A program made the position numbers and the translations under genes. A DNA stretch of 64,000 nucleotides from Marinitoga lauensis (GTDB lineage Bacteria; Thermotogota; Thermotogae; Petrotogales; Petrotogaceae): the NCBI RefSeq assembly GCF_004135675.1, contig NZ_QHLX01000002.1, positions 124,001 through 188,000 of the forward strand, given 5' to 3'. Below are positions 27,278 to 36,967 of this stretch, in pieces. The first letter of the stretch is position 1. Every line of letters begins with the position of its first letter. The notes under the pieces were generated by a model, which saw only the letters and a list, made by a program, of their open reading frames with translations, searched no databases and was not told the DNA's origin.

Positions 27278-28246
27278 TTATTCTGGTTTATTATTCAATA
27301 TTTTTTCAATTTCTTCCATTATTTCATCTGTTAGTTTTTCTTTAATCTCAATAGCTTTCATATTATCTTTTACCTGTTCCACTCTACTTGCACCAGTAAT
27401 AACTGTAGAAACATTTGGATTTTTCAATAACCACGCTAATGCTAATTGAGCCATTGTTGCACCTAAATCTTTTGCAATTTCAGATAATTTTTTTACTTTT
27501 TCTATATTTTCATTTGTTAATAATCCCTTTTCTTTTAAATTATCGGCAAGTTTTGAAAATTTAGCTAATCTACTATCTTCTGGAATTCCTTCGTTATATT
27601 TCCCTGTTAAAATACCACTTGCTAAAGGACTCCATGTGGTTAAACCCAGGCCATATTTTTCATACAATGGTTTAAATTCTTTTTCAACTTTTTCCCTTAC
27701 AAACATATTATATTGTGGTTGCTCCATCGTTGGTGGAATACAATTTAATTCTTTTGCTGCCTTATATGCCGCTTCAAGCTGCTCCGCATTCCATTCCGAT
27801 GTACCCCAATACACAGCCAATCCATTTCTTACTATATAATCCATAGCTAATACTGTCTCTTCTATTGGTGTTTCAGGATCTGGTCTATGACAGAATATTA
27901 AATCTACATAATCGAGCTGCAATCTTTTTAATGAATTCCATGTGCCCTCTAACAAATGCTTTCTGGACAAACCTCTATCATTTGGTCCATTTCCACCCCA
28001 AAAAATTTTCGTAGATATTACTAAATCTGTTCTTCTATATTCTTTTAATGCTATACCCATCAATGATTCAGATAAACCATTTGCATATGCTTCTGCATTA
28101 TCAAAAAAGTTTACTCCATGATTAAATGCTTCTCTCATACAAGCTTTTACATTTTCAACATCTAATTGATTACCAAAAGTAAGCCATGATCCAAAGGATA
28201 ACTCACTAACCTTTAAACCGGATTTTCCAAGTCTTCTATATTCCAT
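27278..28246 (-). CDS. aldo/keto reductase
   Basis: 322 residues. The catalytic tetrad is visible: Asp and Tyr in [11 protein letters not shown], Lys in VISTKIFWG, His in [17 protein letters not shown]-binding residues occur in [17 protein letters not shown]. The sequence is of the potassium-channel beta-subunit-like (YghZ) branch. Substrate unknown. GGGGAAGAGAAA precedes the ATG. Confidence 0.9.
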   Translation of the reverse strand: MEYRRLGKSGLKVSELSFGSWLTFGNQLDVENVKACMREAFNHGVNFFDNAEAYANGLSESLMGIALKEYRRTDLVISTKIFWGGNGPNDRGLSRKHLLEGTWNSLKRLQLDYVDLIFCHRPDPETPIEETVLAMDYIVRNGLAVYWGTSEWNAEQLEAAYKAAKELNCIPPTMEQPQYNMFVREKVEKEFKPLYEKYGLGLTTWSPLASGILTGKYNEGIPEDSRLAKFSKLADNLKEKGLLTNENIEKVKKLSEIAKDLGATMAQLALAWLLKNPNVSTVITGASRVEQVKDNMKAIEIKEKLTDEIMEEIEKILNNKPE

Positions 28247-28317
28247 TTTCTCTTCCCCTTTAAATTTTGTTAGTTATACTAATTATATCATATATAACTT
28301 TAAAATCAAAACAAAAT

Positions 28318-29469
28318 TTAAAGAAATTCTTTAAATTCTACTGGAAGCAGTGTATTCTCAAGTTTTCTATGATTAAAAATAAATCTTCCATCACAAACAA
28401 ATCCCAAATCTTCCCAATCCACTTTATTCAACATATCTTTAAATTTAATTATATCGATATTTTTTCTTGGGAAAATACCCAAAATACTACCATCATAATA
28501 AATGGAATTATGTATAAAAAAAGGTTTTTTATCTCTTGTTTTTGTATTTACATATACTCTTGGTTTATTTGAAATATAAAAATCTCTTCCCCATTTATAC
28601 CAATTATTTTCATTAAATTTCCTTATTTTTCTTTTTAGTAATTCTTTTTTATGTTTTTCTATATGTTCATTTACGATATTATAAATCATTCTTTTGGTTT
28701 TTCCTGTTCTTTTAGTATATGAACATACCACATCTATATTTCCACTTTCATGCGTAAAAATTTTATCTGCACCGCTTACTCCACCAACTTTTACAAAAGC
28801 TATATCCTTTAATTTTATTGTATAATTATTGTTTTTTAAAAATAAATAATGCCCTTCTACATTATAAAAATACCTCGTTTCTCCATTATAATTCACTTTT
28901 CTATCGAAATTATTTTTTTCATATCTCCAGATAACCACATTTGGAGAAAATTCATATCCAAATATCCTCTCATCACCAAATTCAATTACATCGGTAATTG
29001 TTCCATTTTTATACAATAAATTATTCAATTGAACGGCAGAGGTAAGACTGAAAAAATCTCTCGGAGTGATAAAGATAATCTCTCCATTCTCGCTTAAATG
29101 TAAGAAAGATTTATATATGAAAAATAAAAACAAATTTGCCCTTTTATCAAAAATATCCATTGGAAGCTTTTTTCTTGTTACTTTTAATATATCTTTATAT
29201 GCAACATATGGAGGATTGCCTATTATTGTATCAAATTTTTCATTTATTGAGTAATCAAAAAAATCCATTTTTAAACAATTGGGTACTTTTATGTCTTTTT
29301 CAATTCCAACTACATTTTTTCCTTTCAATAAACGAATAAAAATACCATCCCCACAGGATGGTTCTAATATTCTGTTTCCATTTTTTATTAAATTTATCAT
29401 TTTTTTTGCAATATTTTCTGGAGTAAATACCTGTCCTAACCGTTTAATCTTATAATTATCTTTTGCCAT
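28318..29469 (-). CDS. N6-adenine DNA methyltransferase (TaqI/Eco57I-like), no partner
   Basis: 383 residues from ATG 29469 (AGGAGAAAAAG upstream). Motifs: GQVFTPENIAKKM, AdoMet-binding RILEPSCGDGIFIRLL (motif I), and DTIIGNPPYVAY (motif IV, NPPY) typical of adenine-N6 methylation. The C-terminal half (FVKVGGVSGADKIFTH... GRDFYISNKPRVYVN) is a target-recognition part like those of TaqI-type enzymes. No restriction endonuclease gene is adjacent, so it is either solitary or a self-contained type II enzyme whose nuclease is elsewhere. Recognition sequence unknown. Confidence 0.85.
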   Translation of the reverse strand: MAKDNYKIKRLGQVFTPENIAKKMINLIKNGNRILEPSCGDGIFIRLLKGKNVVGIEKDIKVPNCLKMDFFDYSINEKFDTIIGNPPYVAYKDILKVTRKKLPMDIFDKRANLFLFFIYKSFLHLSENGEIIFITPRDFFSLTSAVQLNNLLYKNGTITDVIEFGDERIFGYEFSPNVVIWRYEKNNFDRKVNYNGETRYFYNVEGHYLFLKNNNYTIKLKDIAFVKVGGVSGADKIFTHESGNIDVVCSYTKRTGKTKRMIYNIVNEHIEKHKKELLKRKIRKFNENNWYKWGRDFYISNKPRVYVNTKTRDKKPFFIHNSIYYDGSILGIFPRKNIDIIKFKDMLNKVDWEDLGFVCDGRFIFNHRKLENTLLPVEFKEFL

Positions 29470-29496
29470 TCTTTTTCTCCTACTCAACTCAAAAAA

Positions 29497-30336
29497 TTAT
29501 AAATATATAATAAACGCACCTAAAATCAATAGTATTGTTCCTAATATTCTTATTGCAACTTTCTCCTTAAATATAACTTTTGCAAAAAAAGCCGTTATTA
29601 ATGCTGAACTCATAGAAACTGGTTCTGCAATACTTACATCTATATATTTAAACATATTCAACAAAGCGATATATGAATATGCATTTGATATTCCACCACT
29701 TATTAAAGGTGATATCTTTCTTTTAATAATGGATATATGTGGTTTTATTGACTTATATTTTATCATAGTAACTATAAAAAAGTATATACTTACGATTAAA
29801 TATATTGAAATTGAATAGCTCAATGAATCAACATTTTTAACAAAATAACCATCTATCGTTCTTCCTATTGCCATTAATATAGAAGAAAGTAACATTGCTA
29901 CAGCACCTTTACTTTTGAAGATATTTTTATATGACTCTTTTAAATTTACATCCTTTTTTAAATAAGAAACGCCATATAACATTAAGAGACTTCCTAAAAT
30001 CTTTGTAATTGTTATTTTTTCATCTAAAAATATTGCCGTAGTTATTATTAAAAAAATGACATTCATATTATATAATGGCGCAATTACCGAAGCGTCTTCA
30101 TTTGCAAGAGCATAAACATATAGAAAAAAAGATAACGAATATATACTCCCGCTAAATATCGCTGCTTTTAATGACATCAAATTTATATAATTAAAAAACG
30201 GGAAAAAAGCCATAAAAGAGAAAAAGAAAAAAGCCCATGAAGAAAGAATTTCGTCTTCATGGGTTGCTATTTTTTTACCTGCAATTCTTTCATAACCCAA
30301 TAAGGTTATTCTTATTATTAACCATAAATACACCAT
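29497..30336 (-). CDS. EamA/DMT-family transporter
   Basis: About 279 residues in two halves of five helices. Each half has the EamA layout (for example YALANEDASVIAPLYNMNVI and KYIDVSIAEPVSMSSALI, both followed by FLDEKITITKILG or FKEKVAIRILG). DMT exporters carry metabolites or amino acids across the inner membrane. ATG 30336 follows GGGTGAT; the upstream ZIP gene stops three bases earlier, so both are in one transcript. Confidence 0.85.
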   Translation of the reverse strand: MVYLWLIIRITLLGYERIAGKKIATHEDEILSSWAFFFFSFMAFFPFFNYINLMSLKAAIFSGSIYSLSFFLYVYALANEDASVIAPLYNMNVIFLIITTAIFLDEKITITKILGSLLMLYGVSYLKKDVNLKESYKNIFKSKGAVAMLLSSILMAIGRTIDGYFVKNVDSLSYSISIYLIVSIYFFIVTMIKYKSIKPHISIIKRKISPLISGGISNAYSYIALLNMFKYIDVSIAEPVSMSSALITAFFAKVIFKEKVAIRILGTILLILGAFIIYL

Positions 30337-30341
30337 ATTTA

Positions 30342-31113
30342 TCACCCAAGTGCATTATCCAGTGTCATCATTAATAAAAATCCAACTATCAAAGAAAATG
30401 TTGCTGCTCTTTCATATCCATGTGAATGTGTTTCTGGAATAATTTCATCACTAATTACATATAACATTGCTCCTGCAGCAAAAGCAAGGAAAAAAGGTAA
30501 AGCTGGTCTCATTAAAACAATAAAAGCTGCTCCAATTACCCCACCGATAGGCTCAACCCAACCAGAAAATGCTGAATACCAGAAAGCCTGTTTTTTACTA
30601 TATCCAGCTTTTAAAAACGAAACTGCTGTAGCTGTTCCTTCTGGTATATTTTGAATACCTATGGCTGTTGCAACTATTATACCATTTTTTATCATTTCTG
30701 TTGTTCCGCCACCAAAACTTACACCTACCGCCATACCTTCTGGAAAATTATGAAGGGTTATAGCAATGACAAATAACCACACCTTTTTTACCACAGCCAT
30801 ATTAGGACCTTCATGACCTTTTAAAAAATGTTCATGTGGTGCAAATGTATCCATTAGTTCCAACACTACAGCCCAACTATAATTCCTATAACAGTAATTG
30901 TAATACCTCCTAAATCAATTGCTGGAACAATCAACGAAAACATTGTAGCGGCTAACATAACACCTGCTGCAAATCCAATGCCATATCCAATTGTTTTTCT
31001 GTTAGTGATTTTTTCATGAAAAATATAGGCAAAGCTCCAAGTGACGTTGCACTTCCAGCTATTAAACTTGCTAATGAACCATAGATAAATATTTGACTTC
31101 CAGTTAATTCCAT
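30342..31113 (-). CDS. ZIP-family metal transporter, two frame breaks
   Basis: Start ATG 31113 after GGAGATAAT gives MELTGSQIFIYGSLASLIAG. One A added near 31017 and one G near 30882 join the frame into ~257 residues of eight helices. The metal-binding helices are HNFPEGMAVGVSFGG and GIQNIPEGTATAVSF, the ZIP signature, with a His-containing loop (TFAPHEHFLKGHEG). ZIP proteins import Zn2+ and related divalent ions. The last part is unbroken. It is translated just before the EamA gene. Confidence 0.82.
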
Positions 31114-31235
31114 ATTATCTCCTCCGAAATAATCATTTTATTATTACAATTATAACATAAACCCTTTTCAAAGCGAAGATTTTTTCCAAAATAGACTAAA
31201 AATAAAACTTATTCAGACGCTTGATTGCTTAAACT

Positions 31236-31569
31236 CTTCGCGGAGCGAAGGAGTTAAGGATTAAAATATAATATAAACTTTTTTAACCTTAGATTTTTCG
31301 CTTCGCGGAAACACTTCACTACTTGAAGGATTTAGGAAAATAATTTTATTATAAAATAAAAGAACCAAAAATCTTTCGCTCTGCGAAAAGCTTGAGTTCA
31401 TCATATTATTTTTTTATTTTATAGTTACCAATTTAAATGTTTCAATAGATTCGCTCATATTAATTTTGATTATTTTATTTTGTCAACAGTTTGACTCTTC
31501 GCTTCGCGAAGGGTTCAGGATGAATATTTTTATTATAAAAAACAGCCTTAAACTTTCCGCTATGCGGAA
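31236..31569. repeat. cluster of five degenerate hairpin repeats (TTCGC-N3-GCGAA type)
   Basis: The 490-base gap 31114-31603 has no gene. It holds five short palindromes: 31236-31250, 31296-31310, 31373-31389, 31497-31511 and 31555-31569. Each consists of TTCGC or TTCCGC arms around three bases. They are spaced 60-120 bases apart with similar A/T text between them (GGATTTAGGA..ATTTTATTATAAAATAA). One more unit is at 26338-26352 (CTTTGCTTCGCAAAG). They look like a REP/BIME-like family. Confidence 0.6.
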
Positions 31570-31577
31570 TGTTCTGG

Positions 31578-31583
31578 TATAAT
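31578..31583 (+). promoter_or_regulatory. -10 element of AAA/PD-(D/E)XK gene
   Basis: TATAAT 21 bases before ATG 31604, directly after the last hairpin repeat. The -35 would fall inside that hairpin (TTTCCG), so the repeat may influence expression. Confidence 0.45.
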
Positions 31584-31603
31584 TGAAGCAGGAGGTGGAA
31601 TTG

Positions 31604-33159
31604 ATGAAAAAACTACCCATTGGAGTTCAGGATTATAAAAAGATAATAGAAGGAAATTATGTATATGTAGATAAAACAAAATATATATATGACCTGATAA
31701 GTTCAGAAGTGCCAATATTCTTATCCCGCCCAAGGCGATTTGGAAAAAGTTTAACAGTATCAACATTATATTACATCTTCAAAGGTGAAAAAGAATTATT
31801 TAAGGATACTTATATATATGACAGATGGGAGTTTAAAGAATATCCTATAATAAAATTAGATATGTCAGACGTAACATTAAAAAATATAGAATCATTTGAA
31901 AAATCATTAAATAATACACTTGATAAAATCTATAACTCATATAATATAACTCCAGATATAGATGACATACCAACAAAATTTGGAAATTTAATAGAAGAAT
32001 TAAATAAAAATATAAAGAAAGAGTAGTAATATTAATAGATGAATACGAATCACCGATATTGGAGTATATAAACAATAAGGAAAAAGCAGAAGAATTTAGA
32101 GTATTTTTAAGAGAATTCTATAAAAAAATAAAAACAAAAGACGAATACATAAAGTTTGTATTTATCACCGGAATAACGAAATTCACAAAAACAGGAGTAT
32201 TCTCTGCATTAAATAATTTAAACGATATATCATTAGACAAAGCTTATTCACAGATGTTAGGATATACACAGGAAGAATTGGAAACGTATTTTAGCGACCA
32301 TATAAAACAAACATCAAAAGAAATGGGAATAAGTGAAGAAGAATTAGTAAAAGGATTAAAAGAATATTATAATGGCTTTTCATTTGATGGAGAACATTAT
32401 GTATATAATCCATTTTCAATATTAAATTTCTTTCAAAAAAAAGAATTTCAAAATTACTGGTTTGAAAGTGGATCACCATCATTCTTATATGAATACATAA
32501 AAGGAAGAAAGATAACATATGAAGATTTAGTAAAAGAGACAGTAAGTGCAATGGATTTCTCAACAAGAGAAATAGAAGATGCAAATGCAAATATATTCTT
32601 CACACAGGCAGGATATTTAACCTTCAAAGGAAAAGAAAGATATCTATTAGAAGAAGAATATATACTGGATTATCCCAATATAGAAGTAAAAAGTAGTTTT
32701 TCAAAACTGATATTAGAAGCAAATTATAATATAGACAGCTCAAAGATAAAAGAATTAAGTAAAACGATAATAAAATCAATACAGAAAAACGATATAAAAA
32801 CAGTAATAGAAGAAATAAAAAAGGTAATAAGTTCAATACCGTATAACTTACATCAAAAAGAAGAAAGATATTATCACTCATTGATATATACAATACTGGC
32901 AATGACAGGGCTAAATGTAAGAGCAGAAGAAATGACAAATCTTGGAAGAAGTGATATAGTAATAGAATTCAATGAAAGAGTATATATAATCGAGGCAAAA
33001 TTAGACAAAAGTGCAGAAGAAGCACTAGCTCAGATAAAAGAGAAGAAATACTATGAGAAATACACTGGAAGAAAGATATATCTTATAGGAATAAATATAA
33101 ATTCAGAAAAAAGAAATATTGAGGATTATATAATCACTTCGCTGAGTGAAGAGTTTTAG
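31604..33159 (+). CDS. AAA-ATPase-like / PD-(D/E)XK nuclease-like protein, one frame break
   Basis: ATG 31604 follows GGAGGTGG. The N-terminal part (MKKLPIGVQDYKKIIEGNYV, then SRPRRFGKSLTVSTLYYIF with the Walker A GKS) is the 'predicted AAA-ATPase' family (PF09820 type). The C-terminal ~130 residues carry RSDIVIEFNERVYIIEAKLD, with the D-x(n)-E-x-K core of the PDDEXK_9 domain. One base added in the AAAG run near 32016 joins the parts through ERVVILIDEYESPILEYI, which restores the Walker B motif. This family is often in many copies per genome and its role is unknown; links with mobile DNA have been suggested. Full length is about 518 residues. Confidence 0.85.
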
Positions 33160-33211
33160 TAAAAATGTTTTTATGGTCTCAAAATTTTTCATCCGGCTGC
33201 TAGCATACTTT

Positions 33212-33276
33212 TTTCTGGTACCAGAAATATTATCAAGAAGGAGATTTAGGATAATATAATAAAACGCAGGGCCCTG
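33212..33276. promoter_or_regulatory. two perfect GC-core palindromes before the GNAT gene
   Basis: TTTCTGGTACCAGAAA at 33212-33227 and CAGGGCCCTG at 33267-33276. TATAAT lies between them at 33255-33260. The second ends 26 bases before the ATG at 33303, the same distance as in four other accessory genes of the window. Confidence 0.5.
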
Positions 33277-33302
33277 TATAAATGATATAAAAGAGGTGTA
33301 AA

Positions 33303-34058
33303 ATGTTAAAATTTAAAAACTATTATTATAAATACCTTGGAATTTATAAATCACAAAGTAAAAAAATTATATTAACAAAAAATAGGAGTATTGTCATAAA
33401 CAATTTATACCAATATCCTCTTATTATAACTAAGTTAAATAATAACTTATTAATATCCATTTCACCAAAACATAAGAAATACCTATTACATTCAAATTTC
33501 ATATTAAGTAAAAATATTAATTTAATATTTTTATATAAAATTTTAAAAAAAGGATTAAAAGAAGTAAATAGTTCTATTGATTTAATGCGAATATATACTT
33601 TTGAAAATATAGAATATATTTTTGATATGAATTTAGTTAATACATTAAACCTAAAAGAAAAAGAAAAAGAAAAATACTTTACAATTTTCAAAAATAAAAA
33701 TTTTAACAAAATAATTTTAGAAAAATTATGGAATAGAAATATAAAAAATGTTTTAGAAAAGCGTTTTTTCTATATAGAAAAAAATAATGAAATTGTTTCT
33801 TATTCATATATTTCAGACATTAATTTTAATGGAGGAAATATTATAGTATATACCAAACCAAAATGGAGAAATATGGGATTTGGAAAAAAAGTAGCTCAAG
33901 CTTCTGTGAAATGGTGTATAGATAATAATATTTTACCTATATATAGAGTATCTGAAAAAAATAATATCTCTATTCATATTGCTAAAAAAATTGGGCTTTC
34001 ATATAAAAAAAATGAAATTGTTTTTAAATTAAAAATAATTTCTAAATTAAGAGAGTAA
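33303..34058 (+). CDS. GNAT-family N-acetyltransferase
   Basis: 251 residues. The N-terminal ~120 residues are an unfamiliar lysine/asparagine-rich part. The C-terminal part has VSYSYISDINFNGGNIIVYT and the acetyl-CoA loop KPKWRNMGFGKKVAQASVKW, followed by YRVSEKNNISIHIAKKIGLS. This is the usual GNAT end (N-x-x-S-x-x-I-x-x-K-x-G-F/L). It is similar in plan to GNAT_acetyltran-type proteins that have an extended N-terminus. Substrate unknown. GAGGTG precedes the ATG. It sits alone just left of IS element 2. Confidence 0.75.
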   Translation: MLKFKNYYYKYLGIYKSQSKKIILTKNRSIVINNLYQYPLIITKLNNNLLISISPKHKKYLLHSNFILSKNINLIFLYKILKKGLKEVNSSIDLMRIYTFENIEYIFDMNLVNTLNLKEKEKEKYFTIFKNKNFNKIILEKLWNRNIKNVLEKRFFYIEKNNEIVSYSYISDINFNGGNIIVYTKPKWRNMGFGKKVAQASVKWCIDNNILPIYRVSEKNNISIHIAKKIGLSYKKNEIVFKLKIISKLRE

Positions 34059-34233
34059 AAACTAATTTAAAAAGATATAAAAGTACACAATTTTTGGTCT
34101 TACCCAAGAACAGTGGGCAACCTAAGTTTAACTAAAAAAATAAACTTTTAAGCAATGTTTCTTTTTTCTAACAATTTTAATGCTTCATCTTCTTTTTCTT
34201 GTGGTGTATTCTCTAAAAAGTCAAAGGCAGGAA

Positions 34234-34267
34234 AATAATACTCTGACCAACAGGTCAGAGTATTATT
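34234..34267. terminator. terminator, left duplicate
   Basis: AATAATACTCTGACC / GGTCAGAGTATTATT hairpin with an AACA loop and T run; duplicated at 36440-36473. Confidence 0.8.
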
Positions 34268-34424
34268 TTAAAACTCGTATTCTCCCTGGATAAATGGAAT
34301 TGGAATATATGGTTTCATATCTCTGTCTTTTTCCCAAGCTCTTGAACCAGCTCTAATTGGAATTATCATATTTCCTGATAAAGAGAGATTAATCTTATTA
34401 TCATTTAGTGGAATTCCATATTTT
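34266..34424 (-). pseudogene. 3' fragment of outer-membrane protein gene (target duplication)
   Basis: Encodes the last ~52 residues (YGIPLNDNKINLSLSGNMII ... IQGEYEF) of the protein at 36474-36962. The rest is cut off by the IS end at 34425. It is a by-product of the long target duplication and is not expected to be expressed. Confidence 0.88.
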
Positions 34425-36339
34425 CCTGAGTTTGACAGCGATTTCATGATTTTTGAAAAATCGAAACGGTAGAATGCGGGTTTGCGACGATGAAAAGGGT
34501 GAAAATTGGGGGTTGAAAAATTTTTGTAGTGACACAAATATTTTTAACAATAGCGTTATATTCTTGATTTCATAATATTTTTGTGGTATAATAAGTAATG
34601 GTATTATGAAATCAAGAGGTGATTTTTGTGTTTTTGAGAGTAGTTAAAAATAACAAAGGTGTTGAATATTTAAGAATTGTTGAAAGTTATAGGGAAAATG
34701 GTAAGATAAAGCAAAGAACTGTTGCAAACTTAGGAAGGATTGACTCTTTTAGCGAAAATGAAGCGAAAAATATAGTAAATAAACTCATACAAATATTTGA
34801 TTTAAAAAATTATATTGATACAGAAGATATAAAAAAGGCACCGGATAAAAAGAATTACGGAGCCAAAGTAATAGTAAATAAGATATTCGAAAGATATGAG
34901 ATGAAAAGATATTTTGAAAGACTGGATAAAGAAATAAAATACAATGCAGAAGAGATGCTAAAAATAATGGTGATGAATAGAATAGTAGAACCGAAAAGTA
35001 AATTGGGAATATTTAATAATTTAGAGTATTTTGGATATAACAAAGTGGAAGTTAAAAAGAAAAAGACCTGGAAGAAAAAGATGTAATGCTGCACTGGTTA
35101 TACAGAACATTGGATATATTGGCAGATAATAAAGAGTCGATAGAAAAACATATGTATAATCAAAGGATAAGTTTGTTTAATACAACGGTAGATTTAGTAT
35201 TTTACGATGTAACGACATTAGCGTTTGAAACACAACAAACAAATGAAATATTACAAATGGGATATTCAAAAGATAAGAAATTTAATGAATCACAAATAGT
35301 ATTAGGGATGTCAATAGATCAGGATAGAATGCCAGTTAGTTTTGATATATATGCAGGAAATACATTTGAAGGGCATACATTTAAAGATTCAATAGAAAAA
35401 ATGAAAAAAGAATATCAATTAGGAAAAGTAATAGTAGTAGCAGATAGAGGAATGATGAGTAAAAAAAATATAGAAGTAGTAGAAAATTCTAATTATGAAT
35501 TCATAGTAGGAAAATCAATAAAACAAATAAAAAAAGTAAATATATTTGAAGGAGAATTCATAGAACTAGCAAAAGGAATAAAATATAGAGAAGTAGAATA
35601 TGAAAATAAAAGATTACTCATAATATATTCAGAAGAAAGAGCCAAAAAAGACAGAGCAGATAGACTACGATTAATAGAAAAAGCGAAAAAAATGTTAGAA
35701 GAAGGAAATATAGATTCAAAAAGTAAAAGAGGAGCGAAAAAATATTTAAAAGAACAGAATAAACAAAATTATATACTGGACATAGAAAAAATAGAAAATG
35801 ATGAAAAATACGATGGATACTATGGAATAATAACAAACACAAAACTATCTCCAAAAGAAATATTAGAACAATATCATACATTATGGAAAGTAGAAGAAAC
35901 ATTTAGAACATTAAAAAATTATCTTGAAACAAGACCGGTATTTCATTGGACACCAAAAAGAATAAAAGGACATATTGTAATGAGTTTCATATCTTACATA
36001 ATTCAAAGAACACTAGAATTAGAACTGGAAAAAAATAATGTTGAATACTCTCATGAAAAAATAAGAGAAGCTATTAAAAATATGGAATACATTGAATTTA
36101 AAACACAAAAGCAACATCTTGTAGCGAGAATGAATTTAAATAAATTAGGACAAAGAATATTAAATACATTAAATATTCCTGTACCAAAAATAATTTCACC
36201 CTATACAGAATTCAAAGAAAAATATAAAATTTAGGGGTGTAATGACACTTTTGTATTTAATAAAAAATTAACAATTGTTGTTTTTTAGAATAATTCTGCT
36301 TTTTAGAATTTTATTGAAAAAAATACTGTCAAACTCAGG
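34425..36339 (+). mobile_element. IS element 2, IS1634 family
   Basis: About 1.9 kb with perfect terminal inverted repeats CCTGAGTTTGACAG (34425-34438) and CTGTCAAACTCAGG (36326-36339). It is flanked by 291-bp direct repeats and inserted in the 3' part of a beta-barrel protein gene; the duplication leaves that gene whole on the right side. Confidence 0.9.
34628..36234 (+). CDS. IS1634-family transposase, one frame break
   Basis: The start is probably GTG 34628, nine bases after AGAGG; GTG 34619 is the alternative. About 535 residues: N-terminal VEYLRIVESYRENGKIKQRT typical of IS1634 transposases, DDE-type core with VDLVFYDVTTLAFE, VVADRGMMSKKNIE and WKVEETFRTLKNYLETRPVF, and C-terminus IISPYTEFKEKYKI. 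One A added to the A5 run near 35058 joins the frame (VEVKKEKDLEEKDVMLHW, as in the other copy). Otherwise uninterrupted, so this copy may be active. Confidence 0.9.
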
Positions 36340-36630
36340 AAAAAAATAAACTTTTAAGCAATGTTTCTTTTTTCTAACAATTTTAATGCTTCATCTTCTT
36401 TTTCTTGTGGTGTATTCTCTAAAAAGTCAAAGGCAGGAAAATAATACTCTGACCAACAGGTCAGAGTATTATTTTAAAACTCGTATTCTCCCTGGATAAA
36501 TGGAATTGGAATATATGGTTTCATATCTCTGTCTTTTTCCCAAGCTCTTGAACCAGCTCTAATTGGAATTATCATATTTCCTGATAAAGAGAGATTAATC
36601 TTATTATCATTTAGTGGAATTCCATATTTT
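36340..36630. repeat. right copy of 291-bp target duplication of IS element 2
   Basis: Same 291 bases as 34134-34424; belongs to the still complete outer-membrane protein gene and its terminator (36440-36473). Confidence 0.9.
36440..36473 (-). terminator. terminator of the outer-membrane protein operon
   Basis: Long hairpin AATAATACTCTGACC / GGTCAGAGTATTATT followed on the minus strand by TTCC and A/T sequence. It closes the XRE-membrane protein-beta-barrel operon. Confidence 0.8.
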
Positions 36631-36962
36631 ATTCCAGCACCTGCCAGATACAGCTGTTCATATTGATAAGGAACCACTACAATCATTCTTGCGTTTAATC
36701 CTATTGAAAGATTATTCATAATAAAATAGTCTATATTAAATCCGGGGGATAATATATAGTCCCATTGGTCAGGATTTTTCTCATCTGGTCCGAATATAAA
36801 ACCAAGGGATCCACCAACTTGAATATTATCCATATTATAATAAACGCCAAAATATGGAAATATTGCTCCAGAGACTGCTATACCCAATGAATATGAAAAG
36901 GTGTTTGAAAAGGTAAATATAGAAAAGATCAAAATGATGATAATAATAATACTTTTTTTCAT
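36474..36962 (-). CDS. small outer-membrane beta-barrel protein
   Basis: 162 residues from ATG 36962 (AAAGGAGTGA upstream). The signal peptide is MKKSIIIIIILIFSIFTFSN. Alternating strands with aromatic girdles follow (YSLGIAVSGAIFPYFGVYYN, IQVGGSLGFIFG, LSIGLNARMIVVVPYQY, KINLSLSGNMIIPI), ending in F, as is normal for barrel proteins. Family not named. Third gene of an operon with an XRE regulator and a multi-helix membrane protein. The IS1634-type insertion duplicated its 3' end without destroying it. Confidence 0.7.
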   Translation of the reverse strand: MKKSIIIIIILIFSIFTFSNTFSYSLGIAVSGAIFPYFGVYYNMDNIQVGGSLGFIFGPDEKNPDQWDYILSPGFNIDYFIMNNLSIGLNARMIVVVPYQYEQLYLAGAGIKYGIPLNDNKINLSLSGNMIIPIRAGSRAWEKDRDMKPYIPIPFIQGEYEF

Positions 36963-36967
36963 TTTAC

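Larger units (their letters stand above)
34134..34424. repeat. left copy of 291-bp target duplication of IS element 2
   Basis: Bases 34134-34424 are repeated at 36340-36630 with no difference that I can see. They contain the terminator and the 3' part of the outer-membrane protein gene. The copies border the IS precisely. Confidence 0.9.

Noticed and set aside
31236-31569. Hairpin cluster as a CRISPR array or as terminators
   Set aside because: Units are degenerate and irregularly spaced, and lack consistent T runs after the stems.
34220-34235. AGTCAAAGGCAGG in the duplicated flank as a third IS end
   Set aside because: It resembles the right end of IS element 1 but has no transposase-end sequence beside it; chance or a very old remnant cannot be told apart.
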